From assembly GCA_017427415.1 (NCBI GenBank), contig JAFRSU010000025.1, positions 1 to 64,000 on the forward strand: a stretch of 64,000 bases of DNA, given 5' to 3'. The position numbers were made by a program, and so were the translations under genes. Shown piece by piece: positions 1 through 9,118 of this stretch. The notes under the pieces were generated by a model. That model ran no database searches. It saw only the letters and a program-made list of their open reading frames with translations, and was not told the DNA's origin. Within the stretch, counting starts at the first letter, position 1; each line of letters starts with the position of its first letter. Source of the stretch: Lachnospiraceae bacterium. GTDB taxonomy: Bacteria; Bacillota; Clostridia; Lachnospirales; Lachnospiraceae.

Positions 1-20
1 AAAATTCAGTATAAAAATTC

Positions 21-49
21 TTGACAAGGACCAATAATTTATGTATTTT
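21..49 (+). promoter_or_regulatory. Predicted sigma-A promoter
   Basis: TTGACA (21-26), a 17-base spacer and TATTTT (44-49) form a near-consensus promoter pointing right. The expected transcript begins near 56, directly at the hairpin at 58-89. The only downstream reading frame is the start-less fragment at 115-534, so what this promoter now serves is unclear. Confidence 0.55.
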
Positions 50-89
50 AAAAAAGAGCCAAACAGTAGCAATAATGCTATTGTTTGAC
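50..89 (-). terminator. Hairpin with U-tract on the minus strand
   Basis: A 13-base imperfect stem (58-70 with 77-89, one mismatch and one G-U pair) has loop AATAAT. On the minus strand it is followed by a run of six T, as in a rho-independent terminator, but no convincing minus-strand gene lies upstream of it. On the plus strand there is no T-run; there it would be a 5' hairpin of the transcript from the promoter at 21-49. Confidence 0.3.
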
Positions 90-114
90 TCAATAATTAT
101 CTTAGGGAATCTAA

Positions 115-534
115 TTTACAGAAAAACTTTCACACACTCTATATAAACCTAAAAGTTTATTTAACCCCAATCTAAGTTCATGGAATGATCATGCATATTT
201 GTCTGCAGATTACGGGATTAACAGCTATCCGACCAATCTGTCCGGTGGTAGCATCAACCCTATAGCGGCACATTATAGGGAATTTGCGGTACCTTCGGCA
301 CCGTACCATTTAGATATTACAGCAAGCCTTATATCAAATTATTCAACATTTTCAGGTAAAGTACTGATGACAGGAGCTTCCGGAGCGATAACAGATTGGA
401 GCTTTACTCCTTCGAGTTCTTTGGTTACTTACTCAACAAATATTAGTGGGTCTTATGTTAAAGGATGTGTTATGTTTGCAAGTACAAATGCATCTTCATC
501 AACAACCTATTCATTGACAATAGCAAGAAGTTAA
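115..534 (+). pseudogene. C-terminal gene remnant, Ser/Thr/Asn-rich
   Basis: An open frame runs from the stop at 112 to TAA at 532-534, about 139 codons. It has no ATG or GTG start in frame. The only candidate, TTG at 199, has no ribosome site and sits inside sequence that already reads like protein (FNPNLSSWNDHAYLSADYG). The composition, rich in Ser, Thr, Asn, Tyr and Gly, suggests an extracellular protein, and it ends in TTYSLTIARS. I do not recognise the family. The likeliest reading is the 3' remainder of a secreted-protein gene whose 5' part was lost by deletion or rearrangement. An unusual start cannot be excluded. Confidence 0.35.
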
Positions 535-671
535 ACATTAATCTGTTTTCTTGACCAGCCAAACTCCAGATAAAAGCAATACCCCGTTTTTTATCGGTAC
601 AGTCACTGATATAGGAGAATGAGACAAAAATCGCGAGATTTAATAAATGTGCAAAATGCTCCTGCTTAGTA

Positions 672-701
672 TTACACAAATGTTGATACTATGATATAAT
701 A
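672..701 (+). promoter_or_regulatory. Predicted promoter with extended -10
   Basis: TGATATAAT (693-701) is an extended -10 element. A weak -35, ATTACA (672-677), lies 18 bases upstream. It would drive the small lipoprotein gene at 772. Confidence 0.5.
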
Positions 702-771
702 TATATTGTATTGAAGGAAGTCTTTTTACAAAAAAATTATGGAGAAACAGAAGATACTGCAAATTAGGTCT

Positions 772-1167
772 ATGAAAAAAATAACATATGCTTTGTTGAT
801 TTTACAAGTTGTTGTCTTATCAGCTTGTGGAAATGATAAAATTGCTTCGCTTATGCTTCCCGATAGGTCTGATGTGACTTTGGTAAGTATATCAGGAAGT
901 GATATAAACATGACAATTACTGATGATAGTAAAATTGATGACCTGTTTACCGAATTGTCATCAGTAAATAATAAGTCGGGAGAGAGCTATAACGACACCC
1001 CGGAGACGGATGATTATCTGAAAATAGTTTTTAGTGTCTCCGGAGGAATAAGTTCAAATATAGTTTATGTTTTTAAGAAGGAAGGCAGTTTTTTTATAGA
1101 GCAACCTTATCATGGCATATTTTCCATAGACGAGGCTCAATATAACGCAATACGTGACAAAATATAA
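772..1167 (+). CDS. Small lipoprotein, DUF5301-like
   Basis: A 131-residue protein with a lipoprotein signal: MKK, a hydrophobic stretch and the lipobox LSAC (Cys about residue 19), so it should be lipid-anchored on the outer face of the membrane. The mature part begins with a LPDRSDVTLVSISG motif and is predicted to be a small beta-rich domain. This pattern resembles DUF5301 lipoproteins of Firmicutes, recalled from family knowledge and not searched. An in-frame ATG at 739 would add 11 residues ahead of the signal; I prefer 772 because signal peptides of this type start MKK, although neither start has a strong ribosome site. It is preceded by an extended -10 promoter and appears monocistronic. 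Function unknown. Confidence 0.6.
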   Translation: MKKITYALLILQVVVLSACGNDKIASLMLPDRSDVTLVSISGSDINMTITDDSKIDDLFTELSSVNNKSGESYNDTPETDDYLKIVFSVSGGISSNIVYVFKKEGSFFIEQPYHGIFSIDEAQYNAIRDKI

Positions 1168-1254
1168 GGGGGCAGGTACTCTAATGTATTAATCTCCAAT
1201 TATAACGCAACAGAGCTTTCCATTCCTTTAGAATACGATGTTGTATTCAAATAG
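1168..1254 (+). pseudogene. Possible 28-codon coding remnant after the lipoprotein stop
   Basis: The frame of the lipoprotein stays open after its TAA for 28 codons, ending at TAG 1252-1254, and reads like protein (SNVLISNYNATELSIPLEYD). The sequence TATAACGCAA occurs at 1141 and again at 1201, exactly 60 bases apart. This may be a fragment of a lost gene or chance; it has no start or ribosome site. Confidence 0.15.
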
Positions 1255-1304
1255 TACGGTACTTACCTGAGTGAATTATGAATGTTAATGATTGATGCAC
1301 CTAC

Positions 1305-1333
1305 TTGACATTACCACCCGTTTCGTGTATTAT
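1305..1333 (+). promoter_or_regulatory. Predicted sigma-A promoter for the DUF1858/PBP operon
   Basis: TTGACA (1305-1310), a 17-base spacer and TATTAT (1328-1333) match the consensus closely. It lies 39 bases ahead of the DUF1858 gene and probably also transcribes the penicillin-binding protein gene. Confidence 0.75.
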
Positions 1334-1371
1334 GAGTACGACTTAAAAGTATAGAAAGTAGGTGTAAAGAT

Positions 1372-1575
1372 ATGGTAACAAAGGATATCACTATCGGCGA
1401 GCTCTTAAAGGAAGTTCCTGATGTAGCTCCCGTGCTGCTTAGCGCAGGCATGCACTGCTTAGGCTGTCCCGCATCCCAGGCTGAGTCCATCGGTGATGCT
1501 GCACTCGTACACGGCATTGATGCTGATGAGCTTGTAGCCGAGATCAACAACTTCCTTGAGAAAAATAAGGCCTGA
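1372..1575 (+). CDS. DUF1858 domain protein
   Basis: A 67-residue protein made of a single DUF1858-type helical domain: [20 protein letters not shown] followed by a CLGC pair in the context [10 protein letters not shown]. This domain is found alone and at the N-terminus of ScdA/Ric-type di-iron proteins and is linked in the literature to redox or Fe-S repair contexts. No metal-binding partner domain is present here, so the role stays open. AGGTG at about 1360 precedes the ATG. The gene for a class A penicillin-binding protein starts 6 bases after its stop, so the two are co-transcribed, an association with no obvious explanation. Confidence 0.85.
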   Translation: MVTKDITIGELLKEVPDVAPVLLSAGMHCLGCPASQAESIGDAALVHGIDADELVAEINNFLEKNKA

Positions 1576-1580
1576 AGCTG

Positions 1581-3962
1581 ATGGCTTCGGTTAAGAAGGA
1601 AAAGAAGAATAAGAGCAGAGTAGGAAAGATCGTAAAAAGGTCTCTCCTATTTCTGTTCTTATTGTTTTTTTTGGGCCTTCTTACAGGTTCTGTTATTATC
1701 TGGTCAAAATACGGGGATAAGCTTAAAGCCTTAAAAGCTGAGGCAAATGCCATAGCGGTCCGCTCGAAAAAAGAGGATTTTAGAGCTAATGAGACCTCCG
1801 TATGCTACTGGGCTGACGGAAGTGTCATGTCGGTACTTAAAGGTGAAAAAGATGTATATTACCTCGAGTATGATGCTATCCCCAAGTACTGTGTCAGTGC
1901 GATGCTTGCGACCGAGGACAGAAAGTTCTATGAGCACTCGGGATATGATATATACGCTATAATCCGTGCGGCCAAGGCTTATATAGACCACGAAGGTGAG
2001 ATACGCCAGGGCGGCAGCACCATCACCCAGCAGCTGGCACGTACAGTGTATCTGACCAATGAAAAGACCGTAGAGAGAAAGGTTAAAGAGATATTTCTCG
2101 CGGTTGGACTGGAGAAAAAATACACCAAGAACGAGATATTGGAGTTTTATATAAATAATATTTATTTTGCGAACGGTTATTACGGTATACAGGCGGCGTC
2201 CATCGGCTACTTCGGAAAGCCGGCGGGCGAGCTTACCCTGTCTGAAGCAGCTTTCCTGTGCGGTATACCCAACAGCCCTTCCGACTACAATCCCTTAAAA
2301 CGTTTTGATAATACCATAGAGAGACGGAACAGCGTATTAAAGCAGATGAAGGACAATAAGGATATCACGCAGGAGGAGTATGAGGCGGCTGTAAAGGAGC
2401 AGATAGTACTGACTTCTTCACCGAAACGTGAAAGATACAACTACGCGGAGACCTTCACCTACCATTCTGCGATACTTGCACTTATGAAGCAGGAGGGCTT
2501 TAGCTTAAGAAATGATTTTTATTCTGACTCGGATAAAGAGGAGTATGAAGAACTCTACGAGGAGGAGTATTACCGATTAAAGAGAAGCCTGTATACCCGC
2601 GGTTACAGGATATATACCTCACTTAACCGGGAGAAACAGGAGGCTCTGCAGACTTCGATCGACATCGGGCTACAGGATTTTGGCGAGAAATATGAGAACG
2701 GGATATATGCCCTGCAGGCAGCAGGGGTATGTATAGATAACGATACCGGATACGTGGTGGCCGTGATAGGCGGAAGGGAGCAGGAGTTTGACGGCTATAC
2801 CTTAAACCGTGCTTATCAGAGCCCGCGCCAGCCCGGCAGCTCCATAAAGCCGCTTGTGGTATACACTCCCGCATTTGAGAGGGGACTTTATCCTGATTCC
2901 AAGGTGGTGGATGAGAAGTTTGAAGGAGGTCCGCGTAACTCGGGAGGAGTATACTCCGGAGAGATAGATATAAGATATGCCGTATCGGTATCTAAAAATA
3001 CTGTGGCATGGAAGCTTTTTGAAGAGCTGACACCCAAGGTGGGACTTTCATATCTGAAAAGGATGGGATTTTCTCACCTGGTGAACAGGGATTATGTACC
3101 TGCCGCATCCTTAGGCGGGCTCACATACGGTGTGACCGCTCTTGAGATGAGCGGAGCCTATGCTGCGCTTTTTAATGACGGTGTATTCCGCACCCCTACA
3201 TGTATACAGCGTATATCCGACGCTGACGGCAATACGGTGGCTGCCGGCTACGGCAATGAAAATGACCGCATCCGTATATATGAGGCAAATGCAGCCAGGA
3301 TGATGACGGATACCTTAAAGACCGTTATGACTTCAGGTACCGGCAGGCGTCTGGCGCTCCCCGGACATACCAGTGCCGGCAAGACAGGCACTACGGAGAA
3401 TCAGAGGGACGGATGGTTTGCAGGGTATACCGCGTACTATACCACAGTCATATGGGTAGGGTATGATTATCCGAGAGAGATGAAGGAGCTTATGGGCAAC
3501 ACCTATCCGGGATATATCTGGCAGAACTTCATGGAGAAGATACATGAGGGACTTCCCGATAAGGACTTTGAACCGTACGAGGATAACAGGCCCGATTCCG
3601 AAAAAAATCCTCCGGAAGCGGGAAATGATGATATGACGGATCCGGATGCAGACGGAGAACTTTATACCGGCGAAACGGATGAAGGCATAAAGGGACATAT
3701 CCTATACATAGGTGACGACGGGAGCAATATCATCTTAAACGATGATATCACTGATGATGCCGATTATGATATAGAGGGAAAACCCTTGTATTTTGATGAT
3801 GAAGGCAACCGCTATTTCTTTGACATAAAAGGCCGGGCAGTGCCTGTGGGAGCGGACGGATATCCTGAAAATTACAGTCTCCCGGGCAGTTGGACGCTCT
3901 ACGACCACGAAGGAAACCCGGTTCTTCACAAAACAGAAGGCGAAATCCCAACAATTGATTGA
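1581..3962 (+). CDS. Class A penicillin-binding protein (PBP1A type)
   Basis: A bifunctional peptidoglycan synthase of 793 residues. A basic cytoplasmic tail and one membrane helix (about 20-44) precede a GT51 glycosyltransferase domain with EDRKFYEHSG (catalytic Glu112) and RQGGSTITQQLA (142-153), then a transpeptidase domain with SSIK (Ser420, Lys423), SKN (471-473) and KTG (601-603). It polymerises lipid II and cross-links stem peptides outside the cell. After about residue 670 comes an unusual acidic tail (DNRPDSEKNPPEAGN onward) ending in about 90 residues of Asp/Gly/Tyr-rich repeats such as GKPLYFDDEGN and LYDHEGNPV, which I do not recognise. The C-terminal codons contain the -35 of the next gene's promoter. 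Confidence 0.93.
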   Translation: MASVKKEKKNKSRVGKIVKRSLLFLFLLFFLGLLTGSVIIWSKYGDKLKALKAEANAIAVRSKKEDFRANETSVCYWADGSVMSVLKGEKDVYYLEYDAIPKYCVSAMLATEDRKFYEHSGYDIYAIIRAAKAYIDHEGEIRQGGSTITQQLARTVYLTNEKTVERKVKEIFLAVGLEKKYTKNEILEFYINNIYFANGYYGIQAASIGYFGKPAGELTLSEAAFLCGIPNSPSDYNPLKRFDNTIERRNSVLKQMKDNKDITQEEYEAAVKEQIVLTSSPKRERYNYAETFTYHSAILALMKQEGFSLRNDFYSDSDKEEYEELYEEEYYRLKRSLYTRGYRIYTSLNREKQEALQTSIDIGLQDFGEKYENGIYALQAAGVCIDNDTGYVVAVIGGREQEFDGYTLNRAYQSPRQPGSSIKPLVVYTPAFERGLYPDSKVVDEKFEGGPRNSGGVYSGEIDIRYAVSVSKNTVAWKLFEELTPKVGLSYLKRMGFSHLVNRDYVPAASLGGLTYGVTALEMSGAYAALFNDGVFRTPTCIQRISDADGNTVAAGYGNENDRIRIYEANAARMMTDTLKTVMTSGTGRRLALPGHTSAGKTGTTENQRDGWFAGYTAYYTTVIWVGYDYPREMKELMGNTYPGYIWQNFMEKIHEGLPDKDFEPYEDNRPDSEKNPPEAGNDDMTDPDADGELYTGETDEGIKGHILYIGDDGSNIILNDDITDDADYDIEGKPLYFDDEGNRYFFDIKGRAVPVGADGYPENYSLPGSWTLYDHEGNPVLHKTEGEIPTID

Positions 3963-3987
3963 CGATAGAGCGAAAAAAGTGTATACT
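3959..3987 (+). promoter_or_regulatory. Predicted sigma-A promoter
   Basis: TTGACG (3959-3964), a 17-base spacer and TATACT (3982-3987). The -35 overlaps the stop codon of the PBP gene. A start of transcription near 3994 leaves no room for a ribosome site before the ATG at 4002 and supports the start at 4035 for the next gene. Confidence 0.7.
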
Positions 3988-4034
3988 ATTACGGATAGTG
4001 GATGTTTGTCACTTTGAAAGAAATGAGGCATATT

Positions 4035-6911
4035 ATGAGTGAAGAAAATATCAATGGAGTAAATGAGGTAGTAGATACCGTTAATACAGCAGCCACACTA
4101 AAGACAGAGACAGCAAGCACGGAGGTACAGCAGGCACCGGTATACACACCTGAGGCTCCTGCTGGAGTTTTACCGGGAGATGTATACGGAGGATACGGGG
4201 CAGACACAGGCAATACCGAGCCGCCCAAGAAAAAACATAAGGGATTAAAGATAGCCCTCATTGCCATAGCGGCAGTCGTTCTGATACTGGGCATCGCCTT
4301 TGTGATCCTGTACACTACCAACAAGGAGTACGTACAGAACAAGTGGGCTCTTCTTACCAAAAACGACGAAGATTACTTTAAATGGGTAGTTGAGAAAAAG
4401 ACACAGAATACCAAGTCGGCTATGCTTACAAGGCTTGACGGGGTACAGGTAAATGAGATACCGGATACCCTTACGGCAAGCGGGAACTTAAGTTTCTCAT
4501 TGTCATCAGAGCTCGGACAGATGGTGCTTGGCAAGAGCTTTACCGGGATAGACAATGCGGGACTCCGTTTTGAGATGGCTGTAGAAAACTCAAACACTGC
4601 GGGCGTGCTTGTTACTCCTTTCTATAAAAATACGGATATCATATCCTTAGGCGGAGCGGTTGATATTGCAGGGAAAAAGGCATATATCACCATTCCTTCG
4701 TATAAGCCCGAGGTCATAGGCTTAGAGAAGCTGATCGAAGCCAACAAGGATAAGATCGAGGAGTTTAAGAAGCAGTTTGAGAAGGCTGATATAAGCAGTG
4801 AGAATATCTCCGGCATGATACAGCAGTTCAGGGAATACTTTAACGGCGATAAGCTTGATGAGCTTGTAAACGTGATCCTTGAAAGGACAAAGGATGTTGA
4901 GCTTAAAAAGGGTGAAAACGTACATGTAGGAAAGCTTGAGGGTGAATTTAATGTCATCACGGGCAAGATCAGTAAGACAGATGTCCAGAATATCCTTAAG
5001 GATTATGCAGGTAAGATCCTGGATGCATCCTATGACAGTCTCGCCGATATGGCAAAGAACGATCCGTCCATGGGAAATATATCCAAGGATTCACTTAAGA
5101 ACGTCAAGGACAGGATAGATAAGGCTATAGAAAAGCTTACAGCCACAGTGGATGTTAAGGCTTATGTTGACAACAAGGGAAATATCGCAGGCGGAAGCCT
5201 GAAAGTAACTGTGGGCAGATATCCTTTGGTCATCTCATGGCTGACACTGCCTGATGAGAAGGATGATACCGGGTCGGTCTTTGCGGCTGATATCCAGTTT
5301 GAAGGCTTTGTTATCGCAACCATCACCAACGATATCGTAAAGACGGACAGCCTTGTATCCAATAATATCAGCATTAAACCCGGTGCATTCGTGGCATCGG
5401 CAGCAGAGGCGGTAGCACCCGGCATCGGAAATTACTCAATTTCCATTATCACGAAAAGCGAAAAGAAGGATGCTGATACCGAGGACAGCAGCTTCAGCAT
5501 TTCCGTTCTGAATAAAACCGATGCGATGGCTTCGATAGTAATCGACTGCAATATCACATACGGTAAGGCCAATATGCCGGTAGATATCAGCACATCTAAG
5601 GTTATAGACATATATGATGTTCCTGATTCGGACTATATCGATGCAACGCTATTCGGCAGGCTGCTGCTTATGAAGCTTGACGAGATAAACGATCCGGGAC
5701 TTAACAACTTCATCGACCGCGCATTAAAGAGCAGCGGAATGAGCATAGAAGAGTTAAGGACTCTCATTGATTCCGGTGCGGCAGATGCAGCTAACAATTC
5801 CATAAAGAAAGCACTCAGGAAGGCATTAGGCCTTCCTGAGCCATATAATTATGCGAGTGCTACGGAAGCTCCCAAAGAGGAAAACGGGAAGTTGGTATAC
5901 TCTTGGGATGTATTGAAGGATACGGATGTTTCGTATGACAACATGTCATTTGAGGTATATGATCATTTTAAGAAGCCCGAGATCATAGAACCGGATGTTG
6001 AAACGGAAAAAAAAACACTTCTTTTGCAATATGCTGACGAGACCTACAGTTACGCAGCAGGCCCTTCAGATGTTATAGAAAAAGGTGATAAGATCACTTT
6101 TGATGCGGCTCTTGTAGTATTTGGCAAAGCGGTTGACAGCTATTCGTATTCCGATAATACCGCAGTGATAGGCAGATACGAATACGGTGCCGGGATAGAT
6201 GACAAGCTCCTCGGTATGAAAGCCGGGGATTCAAAGGATATAGAACTGACTCTCGATGAAAGATACGGGAGTTTTGCCGGTTTTACGGGGACCTTCAGGA
6301 TCACGGTCACAAAGATAGAAAAGACATTCGGGCCTGAGTGGTCCGAAAGGTTTATAGTGGATAAGCTCGGATATGAATCATTAGAAGCATGCGAGGCATA
6401 TTTGGCCGAGGAAGCTAAAAAGAAGCTGCCCGAGCCCGAGCCTGAGCCCGGAGTCTGCGACATAAAGTCGGCGTTGCTTGATATGGCGATATACAAAAAT
6501 ACATACGCTATAACAGATGAAGAGATAAAGAATAATCTGACTGCGTATTACGGAGCTGCCGAATCCGGCGGGACATACTTTCTTCAGGAACTGTACGGTG
6601 CCAATAATCCTCAGAGAAATCAGGACGAAAAAAACAGGATAGTAAGCCCTACATCGGATTATAAGTCAAACAGGGCAGCGTTTTGTGCAAGTGTGGCATA
6701 TAAGACTGGCATATCTTTTAGCAAGGAAGAGCTTGAGGCATATTATGAAAATCTGGCTAAAGAGTTTAACTATGCGAGTGGTACGGAACTGATGGATAAG
6801 ATCAAAAAGTATTACGGGGAGAGATTCCTGGTGGATTTTGCCATAGAGAGAAAAGTAAGTGACCTGTTATACGAGATTTACCGGAAAAAATTAGAATTCG
6901 GGTTGGTATAA
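4035..6911 (+). CDS. Membrane-anchored protein with trigger-factor-like C-terminal module
   Basis: A 958-residue protein. The Thr/Pro-rich cytoplasmic N-terminus ends in KKKHK, followed by one membrane helix (71-93); the rest should lie outside the cell. Residues about 100-650 are a long, mostly beta region of unknown family. Residues about 684-760 resemble the FKBP-type domain of trigger factor (GDKITFDAAL, then YGAGIDDKLLGMKAGDSKDI and TFRITVTKIEK). The region to the end (PEWSERFIVDKLGYESLEA, then a helical FSKEELEAYYENLAKEFN) resembles the trigger factor C-terminal chaperone arms. GAGG at 4025-4028 and the promoter at 3959 favour ATG 4035 over ATG 4002. Inference: an extracytoplasmic folding or holdase factor. 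Similarity is judged by eye. Confidence 0.65.
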   Translation: MSEENINGVNEVVDTVNTAATLKTETASTEVQQAPVYTPEAPAGVLPGDVYGGYGADTGNTEPPKKKHKGLKIALIAIAAVVLILGIAFVILYTTNKEYVQNKWALLTKNDEDYFKWVVEKKTQNTKSAMLTRLDGVQVNEIPDTLTASGNLSFSLSSELGQMVLGKSFTGIDNAGLRFEMAVENSNTAGVLVTPFYKNTDIISLGGAVDIAGKKAYITIPSYKPEVIGLEKLIEANKDKIEEFKKQFEKADISSENISGMIQQFREYFNGDKLDELVNVILERTKDVELKKGENVHVGKLEGEFNVITGKISKTDVQNILKDYAGKILDASYDSLADMAKNDPSMGNISKDSLKNVKDRIDKAIEKLTATVDVKAYVDNKGNIAGGSLKVTVGRYPLVISWLTLPDEKDDTGSVFAADIQFEGFVIATITNDIVKTDSLVSNNISIKPGAFVASAAEAVAPGIGNYSISIITKSEKKDADTEDSSFSISVLNKTDAMASIVIDCNITYGKANMPVDISTSKVIDIYDVPDSDYIDATLFGRLLLMKLDEINDPGLNNFIDRALKSSGMSIEELRTLIDSGAADAANNSIKKALRKALGLPEPYNYASATEAPKEENGKLVYSWDVLKDTDVSYDNMSFEVYDHFKKPEIIEPDVETEKKTLLLQYADETYSYAAGPSDVIEKGDKITFDAALVVFGKAVDSYSYSDNTAVIGRYEYGAGIDDKLLGMKAGDSKDIELTLDERYGSFAGFTGTFRITVTKIEKTFGPEWSERFIVDKLGYESLEACEAYLAEEAKKKLPEPEPEPGVCDIKSALLDMAIYKNTYAITDEEIKNNLTAYYGAAESGGTYFLQELYGANNPQRNQDEKNRIVSPTSDYKSNRAAFCASVAYKTGISFSKEELEAYYENLAKEFNYASGTELMDKIKKYYGERFLVDFAIERKVSDLLYEIYRKKLEFGLV

Positions 6912-6936
6912 CCGAAGATAAGGCGGATATCGGATT

Positions 6937-9069
6937 ATGGAAATAAGCCATAATACAAAAAATGAACAGAGCTATGCTCCTATAGAAAGTATGGCCGGCT
7001 CAAGCACCGAATTCATGATGCGTGAGTTTATAAGACGTGCCGTGTTTTCCGACGGGACAAAGGATTACCGTATACCACCGGAACCGGAGGCCGGGGAGAC
7101 GGTACGTATAAGACTTCGGACCGCCAGAGGCAATGCTTTTGCAGCTGTACTTGTCACGGGAGAGCAAAGGATACAGATGTCTGTAACAGAGTCCGATGCA
7201 CTTTTTGATTATTATGAGGCATCCCTTACAGTTGGTGAGGAGCCCGTAGAATACTATTTCCTGATCTGGAGCGGTGAGAAATACTACTATTACAATCAGG
7301 TGGGAGTGACGGAAGAGCCTGACCACACCTATGATTTTAAGATCATGCCGGGCTTTAAGACGCCGGACTGGGCAAAGGGTGCCGTCATGTACCAGATATT
7401 CGTAGACCGCTTCTGCAACGGCAACGGCATAAATGAAGTGGCTGACCATGAGTATGCATATCTGGGTAAGCACGTGGAGAGAGTTTTACGGTGGGATGAT
7501 CTTCCCAAGACAGATGATATCAGAAGGTTTTACGGAGGAGACTTAAACGGAGTAAAGAGCAAACTGGATTATCTGCAGAATTTAGGCGTTGAGGTTATCT
7601 ACTTTAATCCGCTGTTTGTCTCTCCCTCCAATCACAAATACGATATACAGGATTATGATTATATAGACCCTCACTTTACGGTGATCCCTTATGACGAGGG
7701 AGAGGTACTGCATGAGGGTGATCTGGATAATACCCACGCCACGCGCTATATAAACAGGGTAACCGACATAAGGAATCTTGAAGCCAGCAATGAGTTTTTT
7801 GCTGCACTGGTAGCAGAGATACACCGCCGCGGCATGAAGGTGATACTCGACGGAGTGTTCAATCATTGCGGTTCATATAATAAATGGCTGGACAGACAGA
7901 AGATATACACCGAGGAACGCGGATATGCACCCGGAGCATACATCTCCGCTGAGAGTCCTTACAGGGATTTCTTTAAGTTCTATTCGGAAAACTGGCCCGA
8001 TAACGGGGATTATGACGGATGGTGGGGACATGATACCCTGCCGAAGCTGAACTATGAGGGTTCTAAAGTCTTAGAGGACTATATCATAGGTATTGGCAGA
8101 AAATGGGTATCCCCTCCTTTTAATGCGGACGGATGGAGACTTGATGTGGCAGCCGACCTCGGTTTTTCCGAGGAATATAACCATAAGTTCTGGAAACGCT
8201 TCAGAGCAGAAGTAAAGGATGCTAATCCTAATGCCATAATACTTGCGGAAAACTATGAGTCATCCTGGAAATGGCTGCAGGGGGGCGAATGGGATACCAT
8301 AATGAACTACGAGGCATTTATGGAGCCTGTCACGTGGTTCCTTACGGGACTTGAGAAGCACAGCGACCAATTTAGAGGCGATCTTTTGAACAACCATGAG
8401 GCATTTTTCGGAGCTATGCTCTATCATATGTCGAGGATGAATACCCAGTCGCTCCAGGTTGCTATGAATGAGCTGTCCAACCATGACCACTCGAGATTCC
8501 TGACGAGGACTAACGGCAGATGCGGTCGGCTTGCCACAGCGGGTAGTGCAGCGGCATCCGAAGGCATAAAGCCGGCAGTCATGCGTGAAGCGGTGCTTAT
8601 ACAGATGACCTGGCCCGGAGCTCCTACCATATATTACGGCGATGAAGCGGGACTGACCGGTTGGACAGATCCGGACAGCCGCCGTACATACCCTTGGGGA
8701 CACGAGGATAAGGACTTATTAAGATTCCATAAGGAACTGATAGGACTTCACAGGTCATATGATACCTTAAAAACAGGCTCACTCAAGTTCTTAGCCGGCA
8801 GGCACGGTATCATCAGCTACGGACGTTTCGACAGTGAGCACAGATTTGTTATAGCGATAAACAACAACGACACGCAGGAGACGATAGAGATACCGGTATG
8901 GGAACTCGGAACCCTTGATACCAGAGCCATGGTGCGCCTGGTTGAGACATCCGACGAAGGATACAACTTTGAGGCAGTCATATACAGATCAGAACACGGC
9001 GTGATAGTACTGAGACTTAAGCCCCATTCGGGTATATGCATCAAGAACCTGCCGGACTACCTGTTATAA
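6937..9069 (+). CDS. GH13 alpha-glycosidase, neopullulanase/cyclomaltodextrinase type
   Basis: A 710-residue GH13 enzyme acting on alpha-1,4-glucans or maltodextrins. Residues about 20-130 form an N-terminal CBM34-like beta domain and the TIM barrel follows from AVMYQIFVDRF. The four conserved regions are present: DGVFNH (305-310), DGWRLDVAAD with nucleophile Asp403, AENYE with acid/base Glu438, and NHDHSR with Asp517. There is no signal peptide, so it is cytoplasmic. It begins 25 bases after the trigger-factor-like gene and may share its transcript. Glycogen phosphorylase at 34.5 kb would act in the same storage-glucan metabolism. Exact specificity cannot be read from sequence. Confidence 0.9.
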   Translation: MEISHNTKNEQSYAPIESMAGSSTEFMMREFIRRAVFSDGTKDYRIPPEPEAGETVRIRLRTARGNAFAAVLVTGEQRIQMSVTESDALFDYYEASLTVGEEPVEYYFLIWSGEKYYYYNQVGVTEEPDHTYDFKIMPGFKTPDWAKGAVMYQIFVDRFCNGNGINEVADHEYAYLGKHVERVLRWDDLPKTDDIRRFYGGDLNGVKSKLDYLQNLGVEVIYFNPLFVSPSNHKYDIQDYDYIDPHFTVIPYDEGEVLHEGDLDNTHATRYINRVTDIRNLEASNEFFAALVAEIHRRGMKVILDGVFNHCGSYNKWLDRQKIYTEERGYAPGAYISAESPYRDFFKFYSENWPDNGDYDGWWGHDTLPKLNYEGSKVLEDYIIGIGRKWVSPPFNADGWRLDVAADLGFSEEYNHKFWKRFRAEVKDANPNAIILAENYESSWKWLQGGEWDTIMNYEAFMEPVTWFLTGLEKHSDQFRGDLLNNHEAFFGAMLYHMSRMNTQSLQVAMNELSNHDHSRFLTRTNGRCGRLATAGSAAASEGIKPAVMREAVLIQMTWPGAPTIYYGDEAGLTGWTDPDSRRTYPWGHEDKDLLRFHKELIGLHRSYDTLKTGSLKFLAGRHGIISYGRFDSEHRFVIAINNNDTQETIEIPVWELGTLDTRAMVRLVETSDEGYNFEAVIYRSEHGVIVLRLKPHSGICIKNLPDYLL

Positions 9070-9118
9070 CAGTGGCCCGAATAAACATGAAAAACATTAA
9101 GAGTTAACCCATATAAAG

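Noticed and set aside
199..534. An intact gene starting at TTG 199
   Set aside because: There is no ribosome site, and protein-like sequence continues in frame upstream of the TTG as far as a stop at 112, so it is treated as a remnant.
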